Shown piece after piece: positions 63,555 through 64,000 of a stretch of 64,000 nt of DNA. The stretch's first letter is position 1, and every line of letters starts with the position of its first letter. The notes under the pieces were generated by a model, which was given only the letters and a program-made list of their open reading frames with translations, had not been told where the DNA came from and ran no database searches. The translations under genes and the position numbers were made by a program. Origin of the DNA: an uncultured Oscillospiraceae bacterium (lineage in GTDB: Bacteria; Bacillota; Clostridia; Oscillospirales; Oscillospiraceae); contig CAKTOW010000001.1 of assembly GCA_934590325.1 (NCBI GenBank), positions 62,001-126,000 on the forward strand, given 5' to 3'.

Positions 63555-63655
63555 GCGTTTTCTTTCGTCGAACAGGCGTTTCAAAAAACAGAAAAATCCG
63601 GCCGGAAAACGGCGAATTCCCGGGGTTTCCGCCACGCGGTAGACATAATTTTTTC

Positions 63656-63735
63656 TTGCAATTCCATGGAGGATTATGTATACTGACATCGTTAGTGGTG
63701 AATTGTGGGGGTAGTATCCACATTTGTGGGGGATA
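63656..63735 (+). promoter_or_regulatory. mraZ promoter and MraZ-box-like repeats
   Basis: TTGCAA (63656-63661) and TATACT (63679-63684) have a 17-base spacer. Just downstream are GTGGT (63695) and GTGGG (63705) ten bases apart, and another GTGGG at 63726, resembling the spaced GTGGG repeats bound by MraZ. This fits autorepression. Confidence 0.65.
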
Positions 63736-63785
63736 ATCCCACACTTTCCCACAAGGGACTATTTTTTTCGGAAGGAGGCGGCCCC

Positions 63786-64000
63786 ATGACCGGTCAGTAC
63801 GCACACAATATCGACGCCAAGGGCCGCCTTTTCATCCCCGCCTCCCTGCGCAAGGAGCTGGGGCAGACGTTCCACATCACCGTGGGGCAGGATCACTGCC
63901 TGTCGGTGTACTCCGACGAGAGCTGGGCTGCCTTCATGGAGAAGCTGAAGGCGTTGTCCTACAACGAGGTGAAGAAGCTGCGCGCACTGTTCGCCTACGC
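63786..64000 (+). CDS. mraZ: MraZ transcriptional regulator, 3' end outside window
   Basis: The visible 71 residues begin MTGQYAHNIDAKGRLFIPAS and continue with LRKELGQTFHITVGQDHCLSVY, the first AbrB-like repeat of MraZ. GAAGGAGGCGG precedes the ATG. MraZ is the DNA-binding first gene of the dcw cluster; rsmH, ftsL and others likely follow beyond the window edge. Confidence 0.93.
   Translation, partial: MTGQYAHNIDAKGRLFIPASLRKELGQTFHITVGQDHCLSVYSDESWAAFMEKLKALSYNEVKKLRALFAY

Larger units (their letters stand above)
63316..63785. other. Gene-free region with two terminators and the mraZ promoter
   Basis: No gene is supported in these 470 bases. There are two terminator hairpins (63371-63401 and 63519-63554), the promoter at 63656-63684 and GTGG-type repeats upstream of mraZ. 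The stretch 63402-63518 is AT-rich; I see no other feature there. Confidence 0.65.

Overview
The window is a chromosomal segment of a GC-rich, spore-forming anaerobic Firmicute, most likely a gut Clostridium of the Oscillospiraceae type (an Oscillibacter, Flavonifractor or Dysosmobacter relative). The evidence is lineage-typical content: SpoIID and a SpoVAF/GerA-type protein, DUF1540, DUF1292, an ECF sigma factor with a DUF4179 anti-sigma partner, ribonuclease Y, YmdB, two oxygen-sensitive radical enzymes, and Gram-positive style promoters and strong AGGAGG ribosome binding sites. The genus is an inference. I see no rRNA, tRNA, CRISPR array, transposase or phage gene.

Layout. 1-2.0 kb: two DUF3137-like membrane proteins and a small membrane protein. 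2.1-4.1 kb: ECF sigma/anti-sigma pair between two near-identical terminators. 4.2-6.9 kb (minus): class A penicillin-binding protein. 7.2-11.8 kb: DUF1292 protein, a repeat-rich gap, a PpiC-type foldase, TcdA, DUF554 and DUF2461 proteins. 11.9-14.8 kb: a yybP-ykoY (Mn2+) riboswitch and a P-type cation ATPase. 14.8-28.2 kb (minus): aminotransferase, MreB, then a DNA repair and uptake block (ComF, RecD2, UvrA, UvrB, RadC) with YbaK, TraX and EamA proteins between. 28.3-33.4 kb: SMR guanidinium-type exporter behind an attenuated leader, TRIC channel, LysR regulator, M-box riboswitch with MgtE, DUF1540, split TauE/SafE transporter. 33.7-37.1 kb (minus): response regulator, histidine kinase and HtrA protease, resembling a CssRS-HtrA secretion-stress operon. 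37.3-39.8 kb: SpoIID and SpoVAF. 39.8-40.1 kb: an array of five hairpins.

40.1-47.9 kb is the most interesting part. A secreted beta-helix protein is followed by a glycyl radical enzyme, a DeoR-type repressor, the radical SAM activase, a fructose-6-phosphate-aldolase-like transaldolase and a ROK sugar kinase. The enzyme set matches E. coli ybiW-ybiY-fsaA with an added kinase, so I propose a radical-based sugar (possibly 1,5-anhydrohexitol phosphate) catabolic locus. A 12-base operator candidate occurs in both divergent control regions of the locus and supports one regulon.

47.9-54.3 kb (minus): asparaginase, SbcD/YhaO-like nuclease, YbaK-type deacylase, YmdB, an amidase-domain lipoprotein and ribonuclease Y. 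54.5-56.4 kb: a second beta-helix paralogue carrying a nearly identical promoter and leader to the first, then more dispersed repeats. 56.4-63.3 kb: cell-wall amidase, RlmI-like methyltransferase, NagD-type phosphatase, MFS transporter, GDPD, RsmD, CoaD and a coiled-coil protein. The window ends inside mraZ, presumably the start of the dcw cell-division cluster, with a MraZ-box-like promoter.

All calls come from reading the sequence. No database search, alignment program or folding program was run.
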